Shown here: piece after piece, positions 1-7,986 of the stretch
Layout of the letters: every line of letters starts with the position of its first letter
Numbering within the stretch: the stretch's first letter is position 1
From: JBDTSW01 sp963782605
GTDB taxonomy: Bacteria; Actinomycetota; Thermoleophilia; Solirubrobacterales; 70-9
Length of the DNA: 64,000 nucleotides
Direction of reading: 5' to 3'
NCBI GenBank assembly: GCA_963782605.1
Contig: CAWAKK010000012.1
Location: 248,001-312,000, forward strand
Notes under the pieces: generated by a model
What the model was told of the DNA's origin: nothing
Seen by the model: the letters and a program-made list of their open reading frames with translations, nothing else
Database searches by the model: none
Program-made: the position numbers and the translations under genes

Positions 1-471
1 GAGTCCCGCGTCCGGCCGACCCGCTTCCTCCGTCCGCGTGCGAGATGCGTCCTCGGCCGCGTGCTGGGAGTCGAGACCGGCCCGCTCGAAGCCGTCCTGC
101 CATGTCTCGAACACGCAACAGCGGATCATTTGGCCGGCCTCGAGGACGCAGAGGGCTGAGCTCTTGCGCATCCGGTCCTCGCCCGTCTCTCGATGGGTGC
201 CATGTTCCTCAAGGAGGACCAGGACGTGGCCGGGATCCGCGTCGATGTACCGGTCCATCCGTGGTGCATATCCGTCCCAGTCGCCGATCCAGCGAAGGAT
301 CCCGGCGCGAAATCCCTCGAGCCCACGATAAGTCCTGCCCTCCGGAGCGATCGGATCGGGAAGCACGAACTCCCCCTGCGGATGCACCATGCCGAGCGCT
401 CCCTCGATGTCACCGTCGACGTAAAGACGCCCGGCCTCGCGGACAATCGCAAGCTCCTCCGACTCTTCCAT
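1..471 (-). CDS. SnoaL-like (NTF2-fold) protein, 3' end beyond window
   Basis: The frame is open from ATG 471 to the left edge, giving 157 residues with no stop. The N-terminus (MEESEELAIVREAGRLY, then VDGDIEGALGMVHP) and the later WIGDWDGYAPRMDRYID and EDRMRKSSALCVLEAG segments match the cone-shaped SnoaL/NTF2-like fold, which binds or isomerises small ligands. No catalytic role can be assigned. ATG 486, five codons upstream in frame, is an alternative start; ATG 471 has a GGGG stretch about 7 bases upstream. The next gene upstream on this strand is rubredoxin, whose stop lies 17-32 bases away, so the two may be co-transcribed. Confidence 0.6.
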   Translation of the reverse strand, partial: MEESEELAIVREAGRLYVDGDIEGALGMVHPQGEFVLPDPIAPEGRTYRGLEGFRAGILRWIGDWDGYAPRMDRYIDADPGHVLVLLEEHGTHRETGEDRMRKSSALCVLEAGQMIRCCVFETWQDGFERAGLDSQHAAEDASRTRTEEAGRPDAGL

Positions 472-502
472 ACCGTCCCCGCCCATGACCGCGTCAATCT
501 CA

Positions 503-688
503 CTACTCCTCGTAGGGCTCGAAGTCCGACTTGCGGGCGCCGCAGACCGGGCAGAACCACGAGTCGGGGATGTCATCGAAGGGGGTGCCAGGCGGGATTC
601 CGCCGTCTGGGTCGCCCTCGTCCGGGTCGTATATGAACCCGCACGACGTGCACATCCAGAGCTGCTTCGTTGCCGTTCCCGCCTCCAT
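503..688 (-). CDS. Rubredoxin
   Basis: This 61-residue protein is a one-electron carrier with a single Fe bound by four cysteines. The two knuckles are C13-x2-C16 (WMCTSCGFIYDP) and C46-x2-C49 (WFCPVCGARKSDFE), separated by the standard spacing and the DPDEGDPDGGIPPGTPFDDIP core. A short N-terminal extension of about 8 residues precedes the usual rubredoxin start. It is divergent from the Nudix gene, with only 34 bases between the two start codons. A TAGGCT -10-like hexamer ends 7 bases before this ATG, so the transcript may be leaderless. The electron partner is unknown. Confidence 0.93.
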   Translation of the reverse strand: MEAGTATKQLWMCTSCGFIYDPDEGDPDGGIPPGTPFDDIPDSWFCPVCGARKSDFEPYEE

Positions 689-695
689 CGGCGCC

Positions 696-713
696 AGCCT
701 AGCGAAGTAGATT
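696..713. promoter_or_regulatory. Divergent -10 boxes for rubredoxin and Nudix genes
   Basis: On the minus strand TAGGCT (701 to 696) ends 7 bases before the rubredoxin ATG at 688. On the plus strand TAGATT (708-713) ends 9 bases before the Nudix ATG at 723. Both have the TAnnnT form and spacing of leaderless actinobacterial promoters. No convincing -35 boxes are seen. Confidence 0.4.
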
Positions 714-722
714 TGGGCTCGG

Positions 723-1337
723 ATGAGCGCCGACGCCCCAACGCCACGCCCGGCCGCCACGATCATCCTCTTGCGTCGCGGCGGTCGGCATTCGGACCGC
801 GGGCTCGAGGTCTTGATGGCCCGCCGCACGGACGAGGCGAGCTTCATGCCAGGCGTCTGGGTCTTCCCGGGGGGTGCTCTGGACGCCGCCGAGCTCGACG
901 GCCGCGACCCGGAGGAGGCCCATCGCATCTGCGCCATCCGCGAGCTGGCCGAGGAGGCCGGTGTGGAGCTCGGCGAGGGAGCGGAGCTCTTGCCCTGGTC
1001 GCGCTGGGTCACGCCTGAGCCCTCATCGGTGCGTTTTGACACCCGCTTCTACGTGGCCCTCGCACCGCCGCACTCCGCCCCTGAGCCCGACGCCGGCGAG
1101 ATCACCGCGGTGGCGTGGATCTCCCCCGCCGACGCGCTGCGTCGCCATGAAGCCGGGGAGCTTCGGCTGGTGTTCCCGACCATCAAGAACCTGGAGGCGC
1201 TCCTCCCCCACGCCTCCGCCGACGAGGTGCTCGCCGCCGCGCGCGACCGGCGGGTCGATCCCATCCTTCCCAAGGTGCTGGGATCTCGCAAGAATTGGCG
1301 CGTGGCGCTGCCAGGCGACCCCGATTACCCGGCATGA
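723..1337 (+). CDS. Nudix hydrolase (NUDT19-like)
   Basis: This 204-residue protein hydrolyses a nucleoside diphosphate linked to another moiety. The Nudix box starts at the FPGGALD segment (G50/G51) and ends in R73-E-L-A-E-E-A-G80, the REx2EExG metal-binding signature. An insertion of about ten residues inside the box (AELDGRDPEEAHR) and a long C-terminal part (PTIKNLEALLPH) resemble the NUDT19/coenzyme-A diphosphatase-like subgroup. The substrate is not fixed by the sequence. The stop TGA overlaps the ATG of the next gene, so the two are translationally coupled. The start is ATG 723, with a TAGATT hexamer 9 bases upstream and no Shine-Dalgarno sequence. Confidence 0.88.
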   Translation: MSADAPTPRPAATIILLRRGGRHSDRGLEVLMARRTDEASFMPGVWVFPGGALDAAELDGRDPEEAHRICAIRELAEEAGVELGEGAELLPWSRWVTPEPSSVRFDTRFYVALAPPHSAPEPDAGEITAVAWISPADALRRHEAGELRLVFPTIKNLEALLPHASADEVLAAARDRRVDPILPKVLGSRKNWRVALPGDPDYPA

Positions 1338-2305
1338 CCTCGAGCCTCCCCCGCGAGATCCGCGACGCCTTCGAGGGTTTCATCACCACGGAGTTCACGA
1401 CGATCGACGCCGGCGGACAGCCCATCACGTGGCCGGTCACCCCCTACTACTCGCAGGGCGCCTCGACGATCGATGTCACGACCGGCATCGGCTACCCGAA
1501 GAAGGCGAACGACGCCAGGCGAAACCCCCGGGTCTCGCTGCTCTTCTCCGACCCCACCGGCTTTCCGAAGGCGGGGTCGAGTCGCGTGCTGGTGCAGGGC
1601 ACGGCCGATGTCGACGACGAGGACCTCGACGCCAATCGCGAGCGCTACCGGCGCGAGTCCGCCGTAAAGCTGCCGTCCACGAAGGACATGTATCCGCCGA
1701 AGCCGCTACTTGGGCTCTTTCACTGGTACTTCGCCCGCGTCTACGTGAAGGTCCGCCCCGAGCGCGTGTTCGTTTGGCCAGACGGCGACTTCACCGCGCC
1801 GCTCGTCGTCCACGATGCGCATCTCGAGGAGGTCCGCTCAGGGCACAGCGAGGAGCCGGCGGCGAACCTGGAACCGGCCGCAGGCGGCGCCACGGCCTGG
1901 GATGAGCGCATCGAGCAGTTCGGCAAGCGTCATACCCATGCCGTCATCTCTTGGGTGGCGCCTGACGCCTTCCCGCTGAGCGTCCGACTCCCCGTACGCG
2001 CCGACCCCGCATCGCACCGCATCGAGATCGAGAGCGAGCCGGCCGGCGTAGCCCTCTCGCAGGGAAGGGCATGCGTGGTCGCGCACCGCCACGATCCGGA
2101 TTTCACCTGGCAGGAGAACTTCCAGGTCCGCGGCGACCTCGTCCGCGATGGCGGTTCCTGGGCCCTCGTCCCTCACAAGCTTGTCGGCGGCTTCGAGCTG
2201 CCCAAGTCGAAGCTGAAGCTGATCCGCGCGAACTTCCAGAAATCGCTTCGCTACGCGAAGACCGCGCGGGAGGAGGTGAAGCGGCGGAGGGCTGCGGGGC
2301 GATAG
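1334..2305 (+). CDS. Pyridoxamine 5'-phosphate oxidase-like FMN-binding protein
   Basis: 323 residues from ATG 1334, which overlaps the Nudix stop (ATGA). The N-terminal half has split-barrel flavin-binding features: FITTEFTTIDAGGQPITWPV, then IDVTTGIGYPKKANDARRNP and VSLLFSDPTG, the pattern by which these proteins bind FMN, F420 or haem. A second part from about residue 190 (HTHAVISWVAPDAFPLSVRL) looks like a further barrel-type repeat and ends in a basic helix (KSLRYAKTAREEVKRRR). The enzymatic role is unknown; coupling to the Nudix hydrolase suggests a shared cofactor or nucleotide pathway, which is inference. Confidence 0.7.
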   Translation: MTSSLPREIRDAFEGFITTEFTTIDAGGQPITWPVTPYYSQGASTIDVTTGIGYPKKANDARRNPRVSLLFSDPTGFPKAGSSRVLVQGTADVDDEDLDANRERYRRESAVKLPSTKDMYPPKPLLGLFHWYFARVYVKVRPERVFVWPDGDFTAPLVVHDAHLEEVRSGHSEEPAANLEPAAGGATAWDERIEQFGKRHTHAVISWVAPDAFPLSVRLPVRADPASHRIEIESEPAGVALSQGRACVVAHRHDPDFTWQENFQVRGDLVRDGGSWALVPHKLVGGFELPKSKLKLIRANFQKSLRYAKTAREEVKRRRAAGR

Positions 2306-2328
2306 GCGGGGCAGGCGTGGCCGCGTCC

Positions 2329-3006
2329 CTATCCCGGGAACGGCTCGAGCCCCGCGTGCCACGGGCCCGGCTCGTACGTGTGCACTCCGTGCTCCGCGAC
2401 CTCGCGGTAGACCCGCGTGAAGAGGCCGGCGCCTGAGTCGAGCGCAAGCTCGTACTCCTCGCGGGAGCGCTCGCGCAGGCGCCAGTGGAAGTAGATCTGT
2501 TGCTCGGAGACGCCGAAGTCGATCTCGCGGTCGATGGTGGTCACCCAGTCGAGGAAGCCGGGGCCGAACATCTCGCGCAATGCGACGGGGTCGTACTCGC
2601 GCGGCACGGTGGCCAGGAAACGCTTGTTGAACTCGATCGACTCGAACTCGACCCTGTGGCGCGAGGCGCGCCGCTCGATCAGGTCCTCGGCGTTGGCCTC
2701 GAGCGACTCGACGTTGAACGGCGGCATTGCCTGAGCGAGGTCGGGTGCGTGCGACTTTTCAAGAACCGCGCGCGGCACCACGGATTTGGAGAACAACCCA
2801 CCCTCCTCTCGCTCGTCGGCATCACACGATGCGCCCCAGAAGCCGGGAGCGAGCTGCCCGGTCAGCCGGTTTGTGCCACCTGGGCACAGCGCCGCGGGCC
2901 CGCCACGGGGGTTGAGGCCGCCCACCCCGTCGTAGCGCAGCTCCCGCCGCTTGGCCACGTCCTGGACGATCTCGGCCCAGGCGGCGGTGTCTTCCTTGGC
3001 GCCCAC
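2329..3006 (-). CDS. Hypothetical protein, last gene of the mce transcription unit
   Basis: 225 residues from GTG 3006. I do not recognise the family. Visible features are a Gly/Pro-rich segment with one cysteine (GGPAALCPGGTN), another cysteine in GASCDADEREEGG, and a charged C-terminal half (FNKRFLATVPREYDPVALRE, REIDFGVSEQQIYFHWRLRE). No signal peptide or membrane segment is evident, so it is probably cytoplasmic. It starts 11 bases after the stop of the SCP2-like remnant and runs in the same direction as the six Mce genes, so it is probably co-transcribed with them. Confidence 0.55.
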   Translation of the reverse strand: MGAKEDTAAWAEIVQDVAKRRELRYDGVGGLNPRGGPAALCPGGTNRLTGQLAPGFWGASCDADEREEGGLFSKSVVPRAVLEKSHAPDLAQAMPPFNVESLEANAEDLIERRASRHRVEFESIEFNKRFLATVPREYDPVALREMFGPGFLDWVTTIDREIDFGVSEQQIYFHWRLRERSREEYELALDSGAGLFTRVYREVAEHGVHTYEPGPWHAGLEPFPG

Positions 3007-3017
3007 CCTCGTCGGGC

Positions 3018-3255
3018 TCAGACCTCAGCGAGATCCTCGCGGCCCTGCTCGATGAGCTGAGCCTTGCCGAAGTCGACATCGCCCGGCTGCCCCTCCTGCA
3101 GGCGGACGGTGATCGCCGACAGGGGCCCGGAGTACTCGTAGCGAGATCGTGTTGGTGCGCCTGAACTTCGGCGCGAGCTCGTCGTCGTTGACGATTTCCG
3201 CGAAGAGCTTGCCGAGCGTCTCGTAGACCTCGTCGGCGGTCTCGAAGTAGGCCAT
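3018..3255 (-). pseudogene. SCP2-like sterol carrier protein, frameshifted and short
   Basis: ATG 3255 begins MAYFETADEVYETLGKLFAE followed by IVNDDELAPKFRRTNTI. The frame then shifts at about 3139-3147, and RYEYSGPLSAITVRLQEGQ, GDVDFGKAQLIEQGREDL continues in the next frame to TGA 3018. Removing one base gives a continuous protein of 78 residues resembling the N-terminal half of SCP2-type sterol-transfer domains. The second half, which normally closes the lipid pocket, is absent. It starts 12 bases after the last Mce gene, so a lipid-carrier role in Mce transport is plausible. The shift may be a sequence error; the truncation is not explained by one error alone. Confidence 0.55.
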
Positions 3256-3267
3256 GCGGCCTGGACC

Positions 3268-4872
3268 TTATGGATCCGGGAAGACCTGCGGGAAGCGGGT
3301 GTCGTTGAAGTCGCGGCCGAAGGAGCTCTGCGGATAGTCGCCGGCGACGAAGCAGGGAGCGAAGGCGACGCCTGTCTCTTCGCCGTTGTTGACCCCGTCC
3401 TGCGACTCGCCCAGCGCGAGCTCCTCCTCGTCCTGGGCCTCCGGCGAGTCCTCCGTCGTGCTCGGACTGTAGTCGAGGTTGCGGCAGTCGAAGTTGGGGA
3501 AGATCCCCCTCGCCGCGGCCGTCGGGCCGGTGAGCCCGTTCGGGCCCAGGTACGCGTTGCCGCGGTTCGTGTCGAGGCGGGTGGGGTGCGCGCCGATCGT
3601 CTCCAGGCCGAGATACCCGAGCTGACGCAGGTAATGGCGGGCGGCCGGCTGTGTGGGGCTTGCCTCAACGGAGTTGGCGAGGGCCACGCCCGGGCCTGCC
3701 ATGAAGTCCGTGAGCGTTGCCTTCTGCGCCTCGAGGAAATCGAGCACCGGGTTGAAGTTGGCGAGGAACGGATCGAGCGACTCGAGGACCGGCGCCAGAC
3801 CGTTCAATGAGCGCTCGAGCGCGGGCAGGCCCTCGCGCGAGACGTCGATCAGCACGTCGATGTCCTCGAAGAGGCTCTTCAAATTCGGCGAGAGCTGCCG
3901 CACGGAGCGCAGCGTCGGCGAGAGATCCTGCGCCACGGGTATCAGGTCCTGGATCAGCGGACGCGTGTTGGCCTGGAACTCGTCCAGGCGCTCGAAGGTG
4001 AGCCGGGACTCGCGCTCGAACGTCGGCAGGATCTTGAACGTCCGCGCCAGGGCCTCGTCCTCGCTCGCAAGCGCCTCGAAGGTCTCGTTCGAGCCGGTGA
4101 TCGCACCAGCCAGCGCCTGGTCCTGCGCGGTCAACGCTTCGAAGGTCGTGCCGGTATCGCGAACCAGCCCCTTCAGCGCCGTCTTCTGGCGATCCAGGAT
4201 CGCCAGCACCTCCGAGGCGTCCGTGACGAACGGGCCGAGGTTGCCGAAGGCATCGTTTAGGTCCAGTCCGCGGCCCTCGATCGCCGCCGAGGAGCCCTCG
4301 AGCCAGCGCTGGAAGGAGAGTCGCGTCTCCTCGTCGAGGGCGTTGAAGATCTCGTCGATCTGGGTCGCGTCCTGGGTTTGCCCGACGCCCAGGGTCCCGC
4401 CCTCCTCCAGGGTTTCGACATCCTGCGACTCGGCGTCGGAGACTCCGGCCGCAGCGCCGACCGACACAGGCGCGGCCTGCGACGCCTCCTCGGTGCCGGG
4501 GCTGAGCTCGATGTAGGTCTCCCCGAGCAGCGTCTTCTGCCGCAAGATCGCGCGGGCGTCCTCGGCGATCGGCGCGAACTCGGGGCGGATCTCCATCACG
4601 GCCTCCGTGGTGTCGTTGCCCTCGACTCGGAACTCCTGCGGCGCAAGCGTGATCTCCTTGACCTTGCCCACGGAGACCCCACCGATCCGCACGTCTGACT
4701 CCTGGGCGAGCGTCGTCGTCTCGGGGAAGTACGCCGAGACCTTGTAGCTCTCGGGCTTCAGCGGGACCGGGCCACCGAAGGCGATCCACAGGAACAGGAT
4801 CAGCCCGAAGCACGAAAGCGTGAAGCCGGCCGCGATCAGGATGCGCCCGATACTCGGCGCCTGCTTCTGCAT
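3268..4872 (-). CDS. Mce/MlaD-domain protein, sixth of six in the operon
   Basis: 534 residues. An N-terminal membrane helix lies at about 10-32 (ILIAAGFTLSCFGLILFLW). The MlaD domain follows at about 42-125, with the typical ESDVRIGGVSVGKVKEI strand and the LLGETYIELSPG end. A long helical region then runs to about residue 390, with many repeats of the LxxLxxF type, and a polar C-terminal tail holds two cysteines. Mce proteins form hexameric rings with long tubes that move lipids between the membrane and the outer envelope. The start ATG 4872 has GGTGAG 7 bases upstream. It lies 34 bases after the preceding Mce gene and 12 before the SCP2-like remnant. Confidence 0.88.
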   Translation of the reverse strand: MQKQAPSIGRILIAAGFTLSCFGLILFLWIAFGGPVPLKPESYKVSAYFPETTTLAQESDVRIGGVSVGKVKEITLAPQEFRVEGNDTTEAVMEIRPEFAPIAEDARAILRQKTLLGETYIELSPGTEEASQAAPVSVGAAAGVSDAESQDVETLEEGGTLGVGQTQDATQIDEIFNALDEETRLSFQRWLEGSSAAIEGRGLDLNDAFGNLGPFVTDASEVLAILDRQKTALKGLVRDTGTTFEALTAQDQALAGAITGSNETFEALASEDEALARTFKILPTFERESRLTFERLDEFQANTRPLIQDLIPVAQDLSPTLRSVRQLSPNLKSLFEDIDVLIDVSREGLPALERSLNGLAPVLESLDPFLANFNPVLDFLEAQKATLTDFMAGPGVALANSVEASPTQPAARHYLRQLGYLGLETIGAHPTRLDTNRGNAYLGPNGLTGPTAAARGIFPNFDCRNLDYSPSTTEDSPEAQDEEELALGESQDGVNNGEETGVAFAPCFVAGDYPQSSFGRDFNDTRFPQVFPDP

Positions 4873-4906
4873 CAGCCGCTCACCGCCTCGTCAAAGGACG
4901 CCGGCC

Positions 4907-6298
4907 TCATGAGCAGACCCCTCCGGCGTTCAGCAACGGACCGAGACCGGTGACGATGCTCCGGACCTGCTGTTGGACGAACTCCTGGACCAGCTGCGGA
5001 TCGCCCGGGAAATCCGGAATCAGGGCCGAGTCGGGGCCGCCGGTGACGATGTTCCGCAGCTGGTCGCAGCCCGCAGTGAAGTAGATCCGACGGAACGGGC
5101 CGTTGCCATCGGCCGTGTTGAAGACCAGGTTGCCGTTGTGACCGAGCCAGCCGAGCCAGTACAGGTAGCCCTCGTCCCGCCCCTCGGGACAGACGTCCCC
5201 GGGGCAGTCCTCGGCGCCATCGGGGTTGTACGCAGCCATATTGCCGAGCCTGTTGATCTTCTTCCCGATCGTGGTCAGGCGGGGCGCAGCGGTTGAGTAG
5301 CGGGCGGCAGCGCGACGCAGGTCGGGGATCGGCTCGCGAGCCGAGCGCACGAACGGCCGGATCTCATCCCGAACCACGGGCGTCGCAGCGGAGGCCAGGC
5401 TCTCCAGCGATGTGTTCGCCTCATCGAGGTTGCGGGCGAAGGGCCGCAGGTCGTTGAACGTCGGCCCGAGGACGCTCGCGAAGGAGGAAACCTCGTTGAG
5501 CGTGCTCTCGGACTGCGCCAGCGTCGGGCCGAGGAGCTCGACCCCGCGACGGACGCTCGGATCCTGCTCTGCGATGGCGCCCAGCGCGGAGTTGGAGGTC
5601 GAGACCAACTCAACGAGGTCCTCATCGGCCTGGGCGACGCGGCCCGTCAACACCCGGAAGTTGTGCACGAGGTTGCGGAGGTTCTGCTGGCGCGAAGCCA
5701 CTTCGCGAGAGAGCTCCTTGAGCGACCGGTTGATGGGCCCGATGCCGCCGAGCAGCTTGCCCAGCTCCTCATCGCGGCCATCGAGCCCCTTGCCGGCGCC
5801 CACGAGCAGCATCCGCAGGTACGCCTGCGTGTCTGAATCGAGCGCCTCGAGGATCTCGTCGAGCGACGTGTCGGGCGCCGTGTTCGAGACCGGGACGATC
5901 TCCCCCTCCTCATACTCGCCCGCAGCCTTGGTGCCGGGGTCGAGCTCGAAGAACATGTCCTTGAGGCCGGTCGTCGGGCGCATGAGCAGCGTTGCGTCGC
6001 GGTAGACCGGCAGGAACTCCCGGTCGATCGCGAAGGTGACGACGCCGACCCCGTTTTCGACCTCGACGGCCGAAACGTCGCCCACTCGCACTCCGGCGAC
6101 CCGAATGGTCTGGCCCTGGCCGGGAACGACGGCCTGGGCCGTCTCGAACTCGGCCTTCAGCTCGAACGGCTTCTCCTCGAGGATCGGGATGCGAAGGCGC
6201 TGCTCCTGCAGGATGTAGAGCGAGACTCCGGCCGCGACCACGAACAGGACGGCGACGGCGACGAAGTCGCGCAGGTGCTTGCGGATGACGGTGCCCAT
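4907..6298 (-). CDS. Mce/MlaD-domain protein, fifth of six
   Basis: 463 residues. The N-terminal membrane helix is at about 11-31 (FVAVAVLFVVAAGVSLYIL). The MlaD domain at about 45-125 contains GQTIRVAGVRVGDVSAVEVE and ends GLKDMFFELDPG. The helical tube-forming region (about 140-340) is followed by a compact tail with four to five cysteines (CPGDVCPEG, TAGCDQ, GGVCS) that could form disulfides outside the membrane. Its ATG shares one base with the preceding stop (TGATG), indicating coupled translation. Assignment to a specific MceA-F position is not attempted. Confidence 0.9.
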   Translation of the reverse strand: MGTVIRKHLRDFVAVAVLFVVAAGVSLYILQEQRLRIPILEEKPFELKAEFETAQAVVPGQGQTIRVAGVRVGDVSAVEVENGVGVVTFAIDREFLPVYRDATLLMRPTTGLKDMFFELDPGTKAAGEYEEGEIVPVSNTAPDTSLDEILEALDSDTQAYLRMLLVGAGKGLDGRDEELGKLLGGIGPINRSLKELSREVASRQQNLRNLVHNFRVLTGRVAQADEDLVELVSTSNSALGAIAEQDPSVRRGVELLGPTLAQSESTLNEVSSFASVLGPTFNDLRPFARNLDEANTSLESLASAATPVVRDEIRPFVRSAREPIPDLRRAAARYSTAAPRLTTIGKKINRLGNMAAYNPDGAEDCPGDVCPEGRDEGYLYWLGWLGHNGNLVFNTADGNGPFRRIYFTAGCDQLRNIVTGGPDSALIPDFPGDPQLVQEFVQQQVRSIVTGLGPLLNAGGVCS

Positions 6299-7986
6299 CA
6301 GCGCCCCACCTGCTCGCCGGCCTCGCCGAGGCCCTCATAGAACTGCTGAGACAGCTCGTCCGCCTGCTCCAGTTTCCCGGCCTCGAGCAGGGTCTGGAGC
6401 TTGCGCCCGCGCGCGCCGAGCGCCTCCAGGCCGTCGGCGCCCTGGAACGCCTCCGCGAGTTGGTCGGCTGGGCTCACCGCGGACGCCTGGGTCTGCTCCG
6501 GGCCGTTCGTGAGGCCCGCGGAGAGATCAGGCTGCGCCTGGCGCTCGCAGGGAGTGCCGGGCCTAAACGGCGTCTTCGCCGAGTCCTCGATCCCAGGCGT
6601 GGCGCCCATGATCGGGAAGTCGGTGAGCCCGAAGGCATCCTGGCTTGTGGTGTCGCCGGCCGCCTCGGGGGCCTGGGGGACGGTCACGGTGTTGGTCCCG
6701 CCGCCCGCTTCGACGCGGATGTACTGGCCATTCGCATCGCCGGAGCGGCTCTCCCCCGACAGTCCCAGCAGGCCAAAGGCGGTCGTCTCGGAGACGGTGC
6801 CGTGGGTCTCATGCGGATAGCCGGCGGGGGGGTCAACCGTGTCGTTGGCCCAGGGGATCACGACCTCGTTGAAGCAACTCGAAAGGGCCCGTGACTCGTT
6901 CAGGAACGGGATGGTTCGCCGCGTCAGCAGGGCGAGGTCGGGCACGGTCGGGCGAAGGTCTCCCACCAGCCCGCGCAGCTCGTCCTCGGAGACGAGCTGG
7001 CGAACCTGGCTGATGAAGGGGGTCGCCGCCTGGAGCGTGGGAGCGGTGGACCGCACGCCCGGCAGCGCCTCGCGCGAGAACGCGCGCAGAGGCGGGAAGG
7101 CATCGTTTAGGTTGGCGAACGCCGGGTCCGCGGCGTCCATCACGTCGGGCAGCTTGGCGATCGCCTGCTCGAGCGATGCCGACTCGGCGGCGAACGAACC
7201 TGTGACCGTGCGGAAGTTGGTGACCAGTCCCTGGAGCTCCGCTTCGTTGCGTCCGAGCGCGGCGACCACCTGGTCGAGGTTGCGGATGAGGCCCGAGAGG
7301 TCGTGCGCCTCCTCGCCGAGCAGAGCGTCGTTTACCTGCGAGGTGTACTTTCCGGCTCCGCCCGCCGAGCGGTGAAGCTCCTGAAAGCCCTCGGCGCCGC
7401 CGTACTTGATGAACGCGTTGCCGAGCTGGTCGAGCAGCGTCTGCAGGTCCGCGCGGACGTCGGACTGAAGCGTGGTGAGAACCTGGTCGATCTGCACCGA
7501 GGTCGAGGTCCGGTTGACGGGGAAGACGTGGTCCTCGCTCACCTCCCGGGCGTTCGGGCTTCCAGGCCGAAGATCCACGAACAGGTTTCCCTCGAGGAAG
7601 AGACGCGGGCGCAGCTGCATCTGCGCGTCCTCCTTCAACGGGAGGGCGTCCTCTGAGAGGCTCATGGTCACGACCGCGGCCTGCTGGCCCGAGCTCGGAT
7701 CGCTTGGAAGCGGGTTCTGCCCCGTCTTGGCCCGGGCCAGGAGCTCCTCGTTCTCCGAGGTCAGGCTCTCGACCGCCGTGACCTCGCCCACCTCCACCCC
7801 TGCGATGCGCACCGGTGCCTTCGTGCGCAGGTTCTGCGCGGTCTGGAACACCGCCTGGACCTCGTAGGGGTCGTCCCAGGGCAGTTTCTTCGTGTAGGCG
7901 ACGAAGGCGCCGACGCCGATGACGACGATCAAGATCAGGCCGATCGCCCAGTTGGGCAGGCGGCGCTTTTGACCTGACGACCTCAT
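6298..7986 (-). CDS. Mce/MlaD-domain protein, fourth of six
   Basis: 562 residues from ATG 7986, which overlaps the preceding TGA (ATGA). The N-terminal helix is at about 11-30 (AIGLILIVVIGVGAFVAY). The MlaD domain covers about 38-145 and carries an insertion (SENEELLARAKTGQNPLPSD) between its strands; it includes KAPVRIAGVEVGEVTAVES and FLEGNLFVDLRPG. The long helical segment contains several LxxLxxxF repeats. The C-terminus is a charged helix rich in E, Q and L (EQADELSQQFYEGLGEAGEQ). An upstream in-frame start would overlap the previous gene further and is less likely. Confidence 0.88.
   Translation of the reverse strand: MRSSGQKRRLPNWAIGLILIVVIGVGAFVAYTKKLPWDDPYEVQAVFQTAQNLRTKAPVRIAGVEVGEVTAVESLTSENEELLARAKTGQNPLPSDPSSGQQAAVVTMSLSEDALPLKEDAQMQLRPRLFLEGNLFVDLRPGSPNAREVSEDHVFPVNRTSTSVQIDQVLTTLQSDVRADLQTLLDQLGNAFIKYGGAEGFQELHRSAGGAGKYTSQVNDALLGEEAHDLSGLIRNLDQVVAALGRNEAELQGLVTNFRTVTGSFAAESASLEQAIAKLPDVMDAADPAFANLNDAFPPLRAFSREALPGVRSTAPTLQAATPFISQVRQLVSEDELRGLVGDLRPTVPDLALLTRRTIPFLNESRALSSCFNEVVIPWANDTVDPPAGYPHETHGTVSETTAFGLLGLSGESRSGDANGQYIRVEAGGGTNTVTVPQAPEAAGDTTSQDAFGLTDFPIMGATPGIEDSAKTPFRPGTPCERQAQPDLSAGLTNGPEQTQASAVSPADQLAEAFQGADGLEALGARGRKLQTLLEAGKLEQADELSQQFYEGLGEAGEQVGR

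Noticed and set aside
126..560. 144-codon minus-strand frame at the left edge
   Set aside because: It covers the SnoaL-like gene and the rubredoxin end in another frame and is Arg/Ser-rich without a fold pattern; the neighbouring frame is open to the edge and matches SnoaL-like proteins.
3665..4813. 382-codon minus-strand frame over the sixth mce gene
   Set aside because: Same strand, different frame from a clear MlaD protein; Arg/Gly/Asp-rich with no motif.
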